DNA of 64,000 bases from Rhodocyclaceae bacterium (lineage in GTDB: Bacteria; Pseudomonadota; Gammaproteobacteria; Burkholderiales; Rhodocyclaceae), in NCBI GenBank assembly GCA_020445765.1, contig JAGRFY010000092.1, forward strand, positions 15,667 through 79,666, read 5' to 3'. Position numbers and translations under genes: made by a program. Under the pieces are notes generated by a model. The model was given only the letters and a program-made list of their open reading frames with translations, was not told the DNA's origin and made no database searches. Of this stretch, positions 18,160 through 28,925 are shown one piece after another (the stretch's first letter is position 1; the number at the start of each line of letters is the position of its first letter).

Positions 18160-19392
18160 TCATGCCGGCGCCAGTGCCGGATCGGTCGGCTGCTTGGGCG
18201 TGATCGTCCGCAGCCGCAGCGACACCAGCAGCACCGCGACGATGCTCGCGGCGAGAAGGCTGACCACGCCCGGCCAGGCATGGCCGGCCCAGGCCAGCCC
18301 GGCCGAACTGCCGAGGACGCTGCCGCCGAGGTAATAGCTCGACAGGTAGATGGCGGCGCCGAGCGCGCGGCGCTCGCCGGCCCGCCTTCCGACCCAGCCG
18401 CTGGCAATGCTGTGGGCACCGAAGAAGCCGAAGGTGAAAAGCGCCAGTCCGAAGGCGATCGGCAGCAAGTGGTCGACCAGCGTGGTCAGCAGGCCCACCA
18501 GGGCGACTGTTGTCATCGCCCAGAGGACGTTGCGACGCCCGAAACGATCGGCGAGGCGGCCCGCCCAGGCCGAAGACCAGCTGCCGATCATGTAGGTCAG
18601 GAAGATCGCGCCGATCCAGGCTGGTGCCAGCTCGAAGGGTGCGGCGACCAGGCGGAAGCCGAGGAAGTTGTAGAAGCCGACGAAGGCGCCCATCAGCAGG
18701 AAGGCAGTGAGGAACAGCCAGGGCAGGCCGCGATCGGTATAGATCGCGGTGACATCGCGCCATAGCTCGGACAGCGCGAGGCTGCGAACGCGGAAGTGGT
18801 GCGAACTCGGCAGCGCGCGCCAGAAGAGCAAGGCCGCCACCACGCCGACGACACCGAGGCCGGCCAGCGCAATCCGCCAGTCGCCGATATCCGCGAGCAG
18901 CGCCGAGATGACGCGGCCGCTCATGCCGCCGAATGCGTTGCCGGCGATGTAGAGTCCCATCGCGCGGCCTTGGGCGTTCGGCGCGATCTCCTCGCCGAGA
19001 TAGGCCATCGCTGCCGCCGGCACGCCGGCGATGGCCATTCCCAGCAGACCACGCAGTACCAGCAACTGGGTGAAATCGGTCACCACGGCGGACAGCGTGG
19101 CGAACACGGCGGCGGCAATCAGCGACCAGCGCATCACCCGCTGGCGGCCGAATCGGTCTGACAACAGGCTTGCGGGGATCAGCATGGCTGCCAGCGTGAT
19201 CGTTCCTGCCGACACGCTGAGACTCGCGGTGGCCGGCGACACGCCGAAGTGGTCGACCAGCAGCGGCAGCAGCGGCTGCGTGCCGTAGAGCATCGCGAAA
19301 CATGCGAAGCCGGCGACGAACATCGCCAGATTGGCTCGGCGGTAACCGTCGGTGCCGGCTTCGAGGCGCTGCGGGGCGTGGGCGTCTTGCAT
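18160..19392 (-). CDS. MFS transporter (YnfM-like)
   Basis: 410 residues with twelve predicted membrane helices and the MFS motif A-like S-D-R-F-G-R-Q-R after TM2, repeated as A-D-R-F-G-R-R-N in the second half. Similar to the YnfM/arabinose-efflux-type proton antiporters. ATG at 19392 is preferred because upstream residues are not transporter-like. It is divergent from a LysR gene, a common arrangement in which the regulator controls the exporter. Substrate unknown. Confidence 0.85.
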   Translation of the reverse strand: MQDAHAPQRLEAGTDGYRRANLAMFVAGFACFAMLYGTQPLLPLLVDHFGVSPATASLSVSAGTITLAAMLIPASLLSDRFGRQRVMRWSLIAAAVFATLSAVVTDFTQLLVLRGLLGMAIAGVPAAAMAYLGEEIAPNAQGRAMGLYIAGNAFGGMSGRVISALLADIGDWRIALAGLGVVGVVAALLFWRALPSSHHFRVRSLALSELWRDVTAIYTDRGLPWLFLTAFLLMGAFVGFYNFLGFRLVAAPFELAPAWIGAIFLTYMIGSWSSAWAGRLADRFGRRNVLWAMTTVALVGLLTTLVDHLLPIAFGLALFTFGFFGAHSIASGWVGRRAGERRALGAAIYLSSYYLGGSVLGSSAGLAWAGHAWPGVVSLLAASIVAVLLVSLRLRTITPKQPTDPALAPA

Positions 19393-19514
19393 GTCGTCGG
19401 GCTCGGTCGGGTCGGCTTCAGGGGCTGCGGTGTGGTGATGACAGCGACGATATGCTGGACTAAAAGTAGTGTCCAATATATTTTTAGATTGATATTGATA
19501 TATGGAAAGTATCA
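19393..19514. promoter_or_regulatory. Divergent MFS/LysR promoter region
   Basis: Between the two divergent starts, 19455-19512 is sharply AT-rich in an otherwise high-GC region, with a repeated TTGATAT/ATTGATAT pattern containing T-N11-A spacings typical of LysR operators. It probably holds both promoters and the regulator binding site. Exact -10/-35 boxes cannot be fixed by eye. Confidence 0.45.
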
Positions 19515-20432
19515 ATGGAGTTGCGCCACCTCCGCTACTTCGTCGCCGTCGCCGAAGAGCTCAATTTCAGAAGGGCAGCCGAACGGCTGCACATCGGCCA
19601 GCCGCCGCTGTCGATCCAGATCCGTGCGCTCGAAGAAGAGGTCGGCGCCCGCCTGCTCGAGCGCAGCAAGCGTCGGGTAAGCCTCACCGAAGCCGGAACG
19701 CGATTCCTGCGCCGGGCGCGAGACATTCTTGCCGCGGCCGGTGAGGCGGTCGATGAAGCGCGACAGGTTGCCCGCGGCGAACTCGGCAGCCTGCGGGTGG
19801 GCTTCACTTCTTCGCTCCCCTATACGTCGACCCTGCCCGATCTGCTGGTTGCCTATCGCCGGCGCCATCCGGGGGTGGAACTGCAGTTGAAGGAGATGTT
19901 CACGACCGACCAGCTGTCGGCAATCGCGGCCGGCGGCCTCGATGTCGGACTGGTGCGCTATGTCGGCGGCGTACGGCCACCCGGTGTCGCGGTCCGCGAG
20001 ATCGGCCGTGATCCGCTGTGCCTCGTGCTCAACGCCGCCCATCCGCTGGCCGGCCGCGACAGCGTCCGCCTCGCGGAGGTCGCGGGCGAGGGATTCATCG
20101 GGTTCCCGGATGGCGTCGGCACGGGCCTGCCAGACATCTTGCGGCGCCTGTGCCGGCAGGCCGGTTTCGAACCGCGAATCGTGCAGACCGCGCGCGAAGC
20201 GACGACCCAGGTCGGGCTGGTCGGCGCCGGCATCGGCATGGCGCTGCTGCCGGCGCCGCTTGCGTGCATTCGTCTGCCGCGGGTGCGCTATGTGCCGATT
20301 GCCGACGACGGCGCCTCGTTCGTGCTTTCCGTCGCCTGGTCTCCGACCACGATCTCGCCCCAGCTCTCGGGATTCCTGGACGTGCTGGGGGAGATCTCCG
20401 GGATTGCGGTTCAGACCGCGGAGAACAGGTAA
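19515..20432 (+). CDS. LysR-family transcriptional regulator
   Basis: 305 residues. The N-terminal winged helix-turn-helix has the A-E-R-L-H-I-G-Q-P-P-L-S-I-Q-I recognition region (residues 22-36) and a 200-residue effector domain follows. The P-P-L-S variant resembles the CatR/BenM aromatic-catabolism branch of LysR proteins. It is divergent from the MFS gene, its likely target. Its 3' end overlaps the tail of the convergent dioxygenase gene by 22 bases. Confidence 0.9.
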   Translation: MELRHLRYFVAVAEELNFRRAAERLHIGQPPLSIQIRALEEEVGARLLERSKRRVSLTEAGTRFLRRARDILAAAGEAVDEARQVARGELGSLRVGFTSSLPYTSTLPDLLVAYRRRHPGVELQLKEMFTTDQLSAIAAGGLDVGLVRYVGGVRPPGVAVREIGRDPLCLVLNAAHPLAGRDSVRLAEVAGEGFIGFPDGVGTGLPDILRRLCRQAGFEPRIVQTAREATTQVGLVGAGIGMALLPAPLACIRLPRVRYVPIADDGASFVLSVAWSPTTISPQLSGFLDVLGEISGIAVQTAENR

Positions 20433-21193
20433 TTGTCCGCCGCCAACGCACCGCCGAGGGTGCCGCCGCCGAGGTGCTCGACGACGGCGCCCTCTGCAGC
20501 TGCCCCGAGGGCCACGAACAGCGGCAGGAAATGCTCGGGTGTCGGGTGCGCGAGGCTCGCATGGGGGCCGTCATGCTGCCAGTCGAGCAAGCGTTCGATT
20601 CGCCCCTCCAGCAGTTGCTCGTGAGCCCAGTCCCGGAACGCCTGCGTGCGGGGCGCAGCCCGGCCGCCATCGACGAAGTAGTCGCGCAGGTTGTGCGTCA
20701 TGTGGCCGGAACCGATCACCAGAACGTTGTCGTCGGCCAGCGGGCGCAGCGCCTTGCCGACGGCCCAGTGATGCCGGGCGCCGCGGTCGGGCTGTACCGA
20801 AAGCTGCACCACCGGCACCTGCGCGTCCGGAAACAGCGTCAGCAGCGGAACCCAGGCGCCGTGATCGAGGCCCTGGCGTGGATCGACACCGGCGGCGATG
20901 CCGGCGTCCGCGAGCAGCGACTTGACGGTCTGTGCCAGGGCCGGATTGCCCGGCGCTGGGTAGCGCAGGCGATAGAGTTCGGCCGGGAAACCGAAGAAGT
21001 CATGCACGGTGTCCGGGTTGGCATGGCCGCCGAGCATCGGAATGCCGGTCATCCAGTGGGCGGAGATCATGACGATCGCGTCGGGCGTCTCGAGGCGTCG
21101 AGCCAGCGCTTGCCAGCTCAGTCCGAGCTCACCCGAGTCGATCGCGGTCATCGGCGAACCGTGGGAGACGAACAGGGCGGGTTGTCGTGTCAT
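20411..21193 (-). CDS. ygiD: DODA-type extradiol ring-cleavage dioxygenase (YgiD-like)
   Basis: 260 residues of the LigB/4,5-DOPA dioxygenase family, Zn- or Fe-dependent. Metal ligands expected from the family are visible: the N-terminal F-V-S-H-G-S-P-M, I-S-A-H-W, a D-H-G-A-W-V-P-L motif, and a C-terminal H-P-T-P-E-H. E. coli YgiD opens L-DOPA in the 4,5 position. The substrate here is not certain. A DoxX gene lies 63 bases upstream on the same strand and is probably cotranscribed. Confidence 0.87.
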   Translation of the reverse strand: MTRQPALFVSHGSPMTAIDSGELGLSWQALARRLETPDAIVMISAHWMTGIPMLGGHANPDTVHDFFGFPAELYRLRYPAPGNPALAQTVKSLLADAGIAAGVDPRQGLDHGAWVPLLTLFPDAQVPVVQLSVQPDRGARHHWAVGKALRPLADDNVLVIGSGHMTHNLRDYFVDGGRAAPRTQAFRDWAHEQLLEGRIERLLDWQHDGPHASLAHPTPEHFLPLFVALGAAAEGAVVEHLGGGTLGGALAADNYLFSAV

Positions 21194-21256
21194 GGTCTGG
21201 ACTCCATTGAGGCCACCGCGCTGGACGGTGGCCGGGTTTTGCCAGGGTCGGTGATA

Positions 21257-21691
21257 TCAGGCACCGTGCGGGCGGGCGACCGGGCTGCCGGCACCGAGGC
21301 GTTCGACCGCCAGGGCACCCGAACCGAGCAGGGCCTGGGCGATCGCGGCGACCACCAGGTAGGCGGGATACTCCCAGCCACCGTTGGCGCTGCTGAAAAC
21401 CCAGCCGTTGCCGGCATGGACGCTGAGGGCGCCGATCAGCAGCGGAATCGTCGCGGCAGCCACCAGCCGGGTGCGAAAACCGACGATCAGCGCGACGCCG
21501 GCGAGGATTTCGGCGGGGGCGACGATGTAGGCGGCGAAGCCGGGGAAACCGACCGATTCGAAGAATCCTGCCGTACCGGGCAGGGTGAATACCAGCACCT
21601 TCAGCAAGCCGTGGGCGAGGAACATCACGCCGAGCGCGATGCGCAGAATGGCGATGCCGTAGTCTTGCAGCGTCTGTTGGTTGGCTTTCAT
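21257..21691 (-). CDS. DoxX family membrane protein
   Basis: 144 residues with four predicted membrane helices, a G-V-M-F-L-A-H-G-L-L-K motif after the first helix and a P-A-E-I-L-A-G-V-A-L-I-V-G-F second-helix pattern typical of DoxX/YphA-like proteins. Cotranscription with the downstream DODA dioxygenase and divergence from a LysR regulator is a recurring arrangement (YqjF/DODA/LysR). Role likely in oxidative or quinone/phenol stress; this is inference from context. Confidence 0.85.
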   Translation of the reverse strand: MKANQQTLQDYGIAILRIALGVMFLAHGLLKVLVFTLPGTAGFFESVGFPGFAAYIVAPAEILAGVALIVGFRTRLVAAATIPLLIGALSVHAGNGWVFSSANGGWEYPAYLVVAAIAQALLGSGALAVERLGAGSPVARPHGA

Positions 21692-21773
21692 GGGGTCTCT
21701 CCTTGTTCCGTAGGTTGGTTACGCAGCCCTTGCTGCGATGGGAGAAGCTTAGCTATCCCTTTTTGTTGGATAA

Positions 21774-21793
21774 ATAGTCTATTATTCGACTAT
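21774..21793. promoter_or_regulatory. Inverted repeat in the DoxX/LysR divergent region (candidate LysR operator)
   Basis: ATAGTC (21774-21779) and GACTAT (21788-21793) form a perfect 6-bp inverted repeat with an 8-base spacer, within an AT-rich patch about 25 bases upstream of the LysR start. Size and symmetry fit a LysR-type operator for autoregulation and for control of the divergent DoxX-dioxygenase pair. Confidence 0.5.
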
Positions 21794-21817
21794 GTTTTGC
21801 ACAAATCGGGATAATCA

Positions 21818-22729
21818 ATGGACCGCTTCGAAGGCATGCGCGTGTTCTGCACCGTGGTCGAGGCCGGCGGATTCGCGGCCGCTGCCGATCGCCTCGGCAT
21901 CTCGACGTCGGCGGCGTCGCGGCACGTGGCGCAACTGGAATCCCATCTCAATGTACGGCTGCTGAATCGGACCACGCGCCGGGTCAGCCCGACGGAAGAG
22001 GGCTATGCCTACTTCGAGCGCTGCACCCAGTTGCTGGCCGATGTCGAGGAGGCCGAGGCGCTGGCGGCCGGCGGCGCCGCGGTACCTCGCGGGCGCCTGC
22101 GGATCACGGCGCCAGGGGCGCTGGCGACCCTGCGGCTGGCGCCGGCACTGGCAGCATTCAGCGAGGCTTATCCCGAACTTTCGCTGGATCTGGTGCTGTC
22201 CGAGAGCGTGGTCGATTTCATCGAAGAAGGCATCGACGTCGCGATTCGCGTCGGCCGCGTCGGCAGCACCAACCTGGTGGCACGACGGATCGGAGTGGCG
22301 CACCTGATCGCCGCCGCCGCGCCCGACTATCTGGCCCGCAACGGCACGCCGCGATCGCCGGACGAACTGTCCCGACACCGCTGCCTGACCTACGCCTATG
22401 CGGCGAGCGGCAACAGCTGGCATTTCAGCGATGCCGACGGCGAGCGCATCGAGGTACGGGTCGGCGGGCGGCTGCATGCCAACAACGGTGTTCTCCTCGC
22501 CGAAATGGCTGCCGCCGGCTGCGGCGTGACGATGGCCCCGGACTTCATCCTGGCGCCGCTGATCGCCGACCGCCGTCTGGTGCCGGTGCTCGAGGAGTGG
22601 ATGCCGCCGGCCTTGCCGATCAACGTGGTCTATCCGACCCGGCGACATCTGTCGGCCAAGGTTCGTGCGATGAGCACCTACCTGGCGAGCTGGTTCGAAC
22701 GCGAACGCGCCGCCGCCCCGCAGTCCTGA
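21818..22729 (+). CDS. LysR-family transcriptional regulator
   Basis: 303 residues. The helix-turn-helix with S-T-S-A-A-S-R-H-V-A-Q-L-E (residues 30-42) and the R-L-L-N-R-T-T-R-R motif place it in the large AaeR/DmlR-like subgroup of LysR regulators. It is divergent from the DoxX-DODA pair, its probable target, with an inverted repeat between them. Confidence 0.9.
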   Translation: MDRFEGMRVFCTVVEAGGFAAAADRLGISTSAASRHVAQLESHLNVRLLNRTTRRVSPTEEGYAYFERCTQLLADVEEAEALAAGGAAVPRGRLRITAPGALATLRLAPALAAFSEAYPELSLDLVLSESVVDFIEEGIDVAIRVGRVGSTNLVARRIGVAHLIAAAAPDYLARNGTPRSPDELSRHRCLTYAYAASGNSWHFSDADGERIEVRVGGRLHANNGVLLAEMAAAGCGVTMAPDFILAPLIADRRLVPVLEEWMPPALPINVVYPTRRHLSAKVRAMSTYLASWFERERAAAPQS

Positions 22730-22865
22730 GCGGGCACCGACGGGTGTGGTTTGTGCGGATGCCGTGCACGGCAGTCGTGGATCTCCTCAATTGCCGGTGG
22801 CCGGCGTCTGCCGAAGAATCGGTCTCCATCGAGGCAAACGCCGCACCCCACCCGGAGACAGAAGG

Positions 22866-23645
22866 ATGGCCCTGATCGAGACCCAGCTGGATAATGCGAT
22901 CGGCACGATCGTGCTGACGCATGCCCGCAAACATAACGCCCTGAGCCGCGAACTGGTGTCGCAGCTGGTGGCTGCCCTGGACGAGTTCTGCTCAGCCGGC
23001 GCGCGCGCCGTGGTCCTGCGCGCGATGCCGGGCGCCAAGGTCTGGTCGGCCGGCCACGACGTCGCCGAGTTGCCGGAGGGGCGGCGGGATCCATTGGGCT
23101 GGGACGATCCCCTGCGCAATCTGGTGCGCAGCATCGAAAGCCATCCCGCGCCGATCATCGCGATGATCGAGGGGACGGTCTGGGGCGGTGCGGTCGAAAC
23201 CATCCTGGCCTGCGACATCGTCGTCGCCACGCCCGAGTCGACCTTTGCCGTGACGCCGGCACGGCTGGGCGTACCCTACAATGTCAGCGGCATGGTCACC
23301 TTCATGAGTGCCGGCAGCCTGCGGATCGTCAAGGAACTGGCATTCACCGCGACGCCGATCAGCGCGGAGCGCGCGGAGCGCGTCGGCATGATCAATCACG
23401 TCGTCGCCCTCGAGGCACTCGAGGCCTTCTGCTACGACATGGCGGGTACGATCGTGGCCAACGCTCCGCTGAGCGTGGCCAGCATGAAGGAGCAGTTGCG
23501 GGTGCTGGCCGGTGCCAGGCCGGTCAGCCCGCGCGGTTTCGAAAAGGTCCAGGGCTTGCGCAGGCTGGTCTATGACAGCCAGGACTATGCCGAAGGTATA
23601 CGCGCCTTCAAGGAAAAGCGCGGTCCGCGGTTCGTCGGGCGCTGA
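22866..23645 (+). CDS. scpB: Methylmalonyl-CoA decarboxylase (crotonase fold)
   Basis: 259 residues, very similar in layout to E. coli ScpB/YgfG. Shared motifs include K-V-x-S-A-G-H-D near residue 60, then R-D-P-L-x-x-D-D-P-L-R, E-G-x-V-W-G-G-A and G-V-P-Y-N. The C-terminal F-L/K-E-K-R-x-P-x-F-V-G ending is also shared. The enzyme decarboxylates (R)-methylmalonyl-CoA to propionyl-CoA. No mutase or propionyl-CoA transferase gene is in the window, so the full cycle is not shown. AAGGATG places the start at 22866. Confidence 0.88.
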   Translation: MALIETQLDNAIGTIVLTHARKHNALSRELVSQLVAALDEFCSAGARAVVLRAMPGAKVWSAGHDVAELPEGRRDPLGWDDPLRNLVRSIESHPAPIIAMIEGTVWGGAVETILACDIVVATPESTFAVTPARLGVPYNVSGMVTFMSAGSLRIVKELAFTATPISAERAERVGMINHVVALEALEAFCYDMAGTIVANAPLSVASMKEQLRVLAGARPVSPRGFEKVQGLRRLVYDSQDYAEGIRAFKEKRGPRFVGR

Positions 23646-23793
23646 CACGCCGGCCGCGATGCCGGCAGCAGTCGCAAAACTTGTTGCAGTCCATTCACGA
23701 TTCGCGCATGCGGGCCAGTTTGCCCTAAGCTTACGCCTTTGCGTCACTTGCCGGACCCACGCACCGGCCCCGCGCGAGTCCAATGGATTGCCC

Positions 23794-24969
23794 ATGACGG
23801 AAGCACAAACCGCTCGTTTGCCCGGCCGCCTGCTGTTGATTGCCTGCCTTGGCCTGGGTGCCTGCCTGACCTTGCCGCAGAAGGAGGCCGAGGCGCCACC
23901 GTCCGAGACCGAGCAGTCGGCGAACCAGCAAGGACCAGCGGAACCGCCGCCGCCACCGAAGGTCGCGACGCCGGCCGAGCAGCAGCAGGCACAGCGCGTT
24001 GCGCTCAAGGTCGCCGATCTGCTCGAGGCGGGACGTGTCGACGAGGCCCGGGTCGAGATCGAACGGGCGCTGGAGATCGACCCGGCCAACGCGCTCGCGC
24101 AGAGCTTCCTGGAGCAGATCTCCGTCGATCCGATTGCAGCGCTGGGCGAAGACTCCTTTGGCTATACCGTCAAGCCGGGTGAGTCGTTGTCCAAGATCGC
24201 AGGGCGCTTCATGGGAGACATCTTCCAGTTCTATATCCTTGCGCGCTACAACGGCATCGAAGTGCCGCGGCGGGTGCCGGCGGGGCAGGTCATCCGCATT
24301 CCCGGCGCTCGACCTTCTACGCCGATGCGGCCGGAGCCGAAACCGGTGCGGGCTGAGTCGAGGCCGAGCGAGCGGGAACCGGCGCAGGTCGACGCGCCCG
24401 AGCCCAGCCGGGTCCCGGTCGAAGTGGCCACGCCGGAACATGGGTCGGACGCGGTGCCGACCGCGGAAGAGGTCCCGGTGCCGCCCGCGCCGCCAGCCGC
24501 CGACGTCCCCGTCGAATCGGCCGAGCCGGTGATCGAGGCGCAGCCGTCGGCCCCGGTCGAACCCGAGGTCGTCGCGGTACCGGCAGTCGACCGGCCGCCG
24601 TCCGCTGGCGAGTTGCCCGCGTCCCCGGCCCTGCGGCCGCTGCCCGAGCCGACGCCGTCCGATCTCGCGTTCCAGCGCGGTTTGCGGGAGCAAGCCCAGG
24701 GCAACAACCTGGCTGCCTTCGATGCGTTCCAGTCGGCCTACGCGCTCGATCCGTCGAATCAGGAAGCGCTCAGCAATGCGGAGCTGATGCGCAAGGAAAT
24801 CGTGGCCGAGTACACCCGCAGGGCGCGCGCGGCCTTTGCCAGGCAGGATCTGCAGGGATCGATCGACGCCTGGGACGAATTGCTGGCCTTCGACCCGGGC
24901 AACGACATCGCGCAACTCGAGCGGCAGAAAGCGCTGGTGCTGCAGGAGCGGATCAAATCGATTCGCTGA
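23794..24969 (+). CDS. LysM and TPR-repeat lipoprotein
   Basis: 391 residues: signal peptide with a lipobox ending L-G-A-C (Cys around residue 24), a short helical TPR-like segment (65-110), a LysM domain starting Y-T-V-K-P-G-E-S-L (about 125-172), a long Pro/Glu/Val-rich linker (~173-285), and a C-terminal pair of TPR repeats. The LysM domain should bind peptidoglycan, leaving the TPR part to bind proteins. Function unknown. It converges on another TPR lipoprotein gene of similar design 9 bases away. Confidence 0.8.
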   Translation: MTEAQTARLPGRLLLIACLGLGACLTLPQKEAEAPPSETEQSANQQGPAEPPPPPKVATPAEQQQAQRVALKVADLLEAGRVDEARVEIERALEIDPANALAQSFLEQISVDPIAALGEDSFGYTVKPGESLSKIAGRFMGDIFQFYILARYNGIEVPRRVPAGQVIRIPGARPSTPMRPEPKPVRAESRPSEREPAQVDAPEPSRVPVEVATPEHGSDAVPTAEEVPVPPAPPAADVPVESAEPVIEAQPSAPVEPEVVAVPAVDRPPSAGELPASPALRPLPEPTPSDLAFQRGLREQAQGNNLAAFDAFQSAYALDPSNQEALSNAELMRKEIVAEYTRRARAAFARQDLQGSIDAWDELLAFDPGNDIAQLERQKALVLQERIKSIR

Positions 24970-24978
24970 CCTTGCGTC

Positions 24979-25836
24979 TCACGACGCGTCGCCGAGCGAC
25001 TTGCGAAGCGCGTCGATCTTGGCGCCGAGCTTGTCCGAGCCTTCCTTGGCGTACGATCTGGCCCGTTCGTAGGCCCTGAGTGCGGCACGCAGCCTGCCGC
25101 TGCGCAAGGACTTGTCGCCGAATGCTTCCCAGGTTTCCGTGAGTTGCCGGCCGGCCTGCTCGTCGTCGGGGTGGGCCGTGAAATAGCGCGTGAGCAATGC
25201 CAGCGCCTCGGTGAATGCGCCGTCACGGGTCAACAGCGCTGCGTGTTCGAGTGCGCCGCTATCGGCAATGGTCTCGATCTGATCCTCCGCGACCTGTCCG
25301 GCCGTGACCGGCGCCGGATCGACGACTTTCGCCTTCGGCGGTGGCTCGGTCAGGTAGTCGTCCGGGCGGCCGATGGTCACGCGGGTCGAGCGTCCCAGAA
25401 AATAGCGCCGGTTGCGGGTGCGTTCGAGTTCGCGAAGCCCTTCGGCCGCGTCGCTGCGGCTGGGGTCGTTGGCGAGTGCCAGCAGGTAGCGTCTGACCGC
25501 CTGCTGTTCGTTGCCGTCGGCGCGGGCGCGACGTGCCTTGTCGAGCTGTGACGAAGCCTCACGCGCGGCCATGCGCCCGGCATCCTGCCAAGCATCGCGA
25601 TAGCGCTCATTGCCGGGATCGTAAAGCGTCAGCACCTCCCAGGCCTGCGCCGCCTCGAAGTGACTGCCGGCCTTGGCGAAGCCCTGGGCGCGGGCAATCT
25701 GTCGCTTTTCGAAGGCTGTGGCCGGGGCACGCGTGGCAGATGCCCCGTTCGATGGCGGCAAAGCCGGGTTGCCGGCACAGGCTGTGAGCAGCGCCACCGA
25801 CGGCAGCAGCAGACACGCGAGCGCTTTTCGATTCAT
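24979..25836 (-). CDS. TPR-repeat lipoprotein
   Basis: 285 residues. Signal peptide with lipobox L-L-T-A-C (Cys20), followed by helical TPR-like repeats (F-E-A-A-Q-A-W-E-V-L-T-L-Y-D-P-G-N, R-Y-L-L-A-L-A-N-D-P-S). Its ATG overlaps the stop of the deacetylase gene by 4 bases, making it the third gene of the kinase-deacetylase operon. Likely an outer-membrane or periplasmic scaffold; no enzyme motif is seen. Confidence 0.8.
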   Translation of the reverse strand: MNRKALACLLLPSVALLTACAGNPALPPSNGASATRAPATAFEKRQIARAQGFAKAGSHFEAAQAWEVLTLYDPGNERYRDAWQDAGRMAAREASSQLDKARRARADGNEQQAVRRYLLALANDPSRSDAAEGLRELERTRNRRYFLGRSTRVTIGRPDDYLTEPPPKAKVVDPAPVTAGQVAEDQIETIADSGALEHAALLTRDGAFTEALALLTRYFTAHPDDEQAGRQLTETWEAFGDKSLRSGRLRAALRAYERARSYAKEGSDKLGAKIDALRKSLGDAS

Positions 25837-26860
25837 GGTCGCGACACCGGGCGACTGGTCTCCAGCCGTGCCTTGAACGCCGCCAGGCCGTGGTCGCCGT
25901 AGATCATCGTGCGACGGAGCATGTAGCGCTCGGAGAAAAACGCGTTGCCGCCCGGATTGACGGTCAGGCCGAGGTCGTAGTGATGACGCTGCAGGCGATC
26001 GAGGACGTCCTGGTTGACGTCGCCGTACGGAAAGGCAAAGCGCTTGACCTTGATCGGCAGCCGCGACTCGATCGCCTTGATCGGGGCGCCGATCTCGACG
26101 TCGATGCGCTCGGCATAGGCCTTGCCATCTTCACCGGGCGCGCGATTGATCAGGTTTGTGTGACTCTTCGAGTGGGCTTGAATGTCGATCAGGCCGCTGT
26201 CGACCATGTCGCGCATCTGCTTCCAGGTCAGCGCGTCTCCGGCGCCGACGAAATCGGTGTAGAGAAACACGGTCGCCGGGAAAGCGAACTTCTTCAGTAT
26301 CGGATACGCGTGCTCGAACACGGTCCGGTAGCCGTCGTCGATGGTGATCGCGACGGCACGGCGGGGCAGGTCGTTGCGGCCGGCGAGAAATCCCTCGAGG
26401 TCCGACAGCGGGATCACGCGGTAGTCGTTGTCGACGAGCCACTGCATCTGTCGCGCAAAATTTTCGGCCGATACGATCATCTTGCTGTTGCCGGGTCCGA
26501 ACCGGTGGTAGCAGAGGATCGGGACCGTCTGGAATCGCTTTCCGTCGACGCCGCCCGGGCTCGGGGCCTGCAGTGGCACCACGACGATCTCGCCTGCCCG
26601 CAGTTCGACGCCGTCGTTGTAGTCGGCGACTCGCCACCACTTGCGCGCGTCGCCGAGGAAGCGGGCGGCGATCCCGCGCCATTCATCCGAAGCCTGGGCG
26701 CGATAGAGCACGAATCGCGGATTGCGGGCGAGCACGGAGCCGTCGGCCGCCAGCCCGTCGCTTTCCGCGCCGGTCACGGGCGTCGGCGTCTGGCCGGCGC
26801 AGGCCGCGAGCAAAGTCGCCAGTAGCGCCGCCAGCATTCCGGCGGCTCGCCTGGCCACGC

Positions 26861-26864
<4 letters not shown>
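25833..26864 (-). CDS. Polysaccharide deacetylase lipoprotein
   Basis: 343 residues from a GTG at 26864 that overlaps the kinase stop (GTGA). The lipobox L-L-A-A-C lies about 20 residues in. A LysM-like or linker region (to ~110) precedes a NodB-type carbohydrate esterase 4 domain with P-I-L-C-Y-H, the metal/catalytic T-I-D-D-G-Y, H-S-K-S-H and F-A-F-P-Y-G-D motifs. It likely deacetylates a cell-surface glycan or peptidoglycan. Position between a transmembrane Ser/Thr kinase and a TPR lipoprotein suggests envelope modification under phospho-control. Confidence 0.82.
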
Positions 26865-28771
<1,907 letters not shown>

Positions 28772-28925
28772 TTGCTTCCTCTCGATTCGGCCATCACGCG
28801 CCCGTCATCGTGACTTATTCGGCCGTTTCTCGCCTCGCGGCAGCCGTGGTCGATGACAAAGTCACTTGGGCCGGGGGCCGGTTCTTTCGTATTCTCTCAA
28901 ACATCCGCCATTCGGAGGGCAGCGG

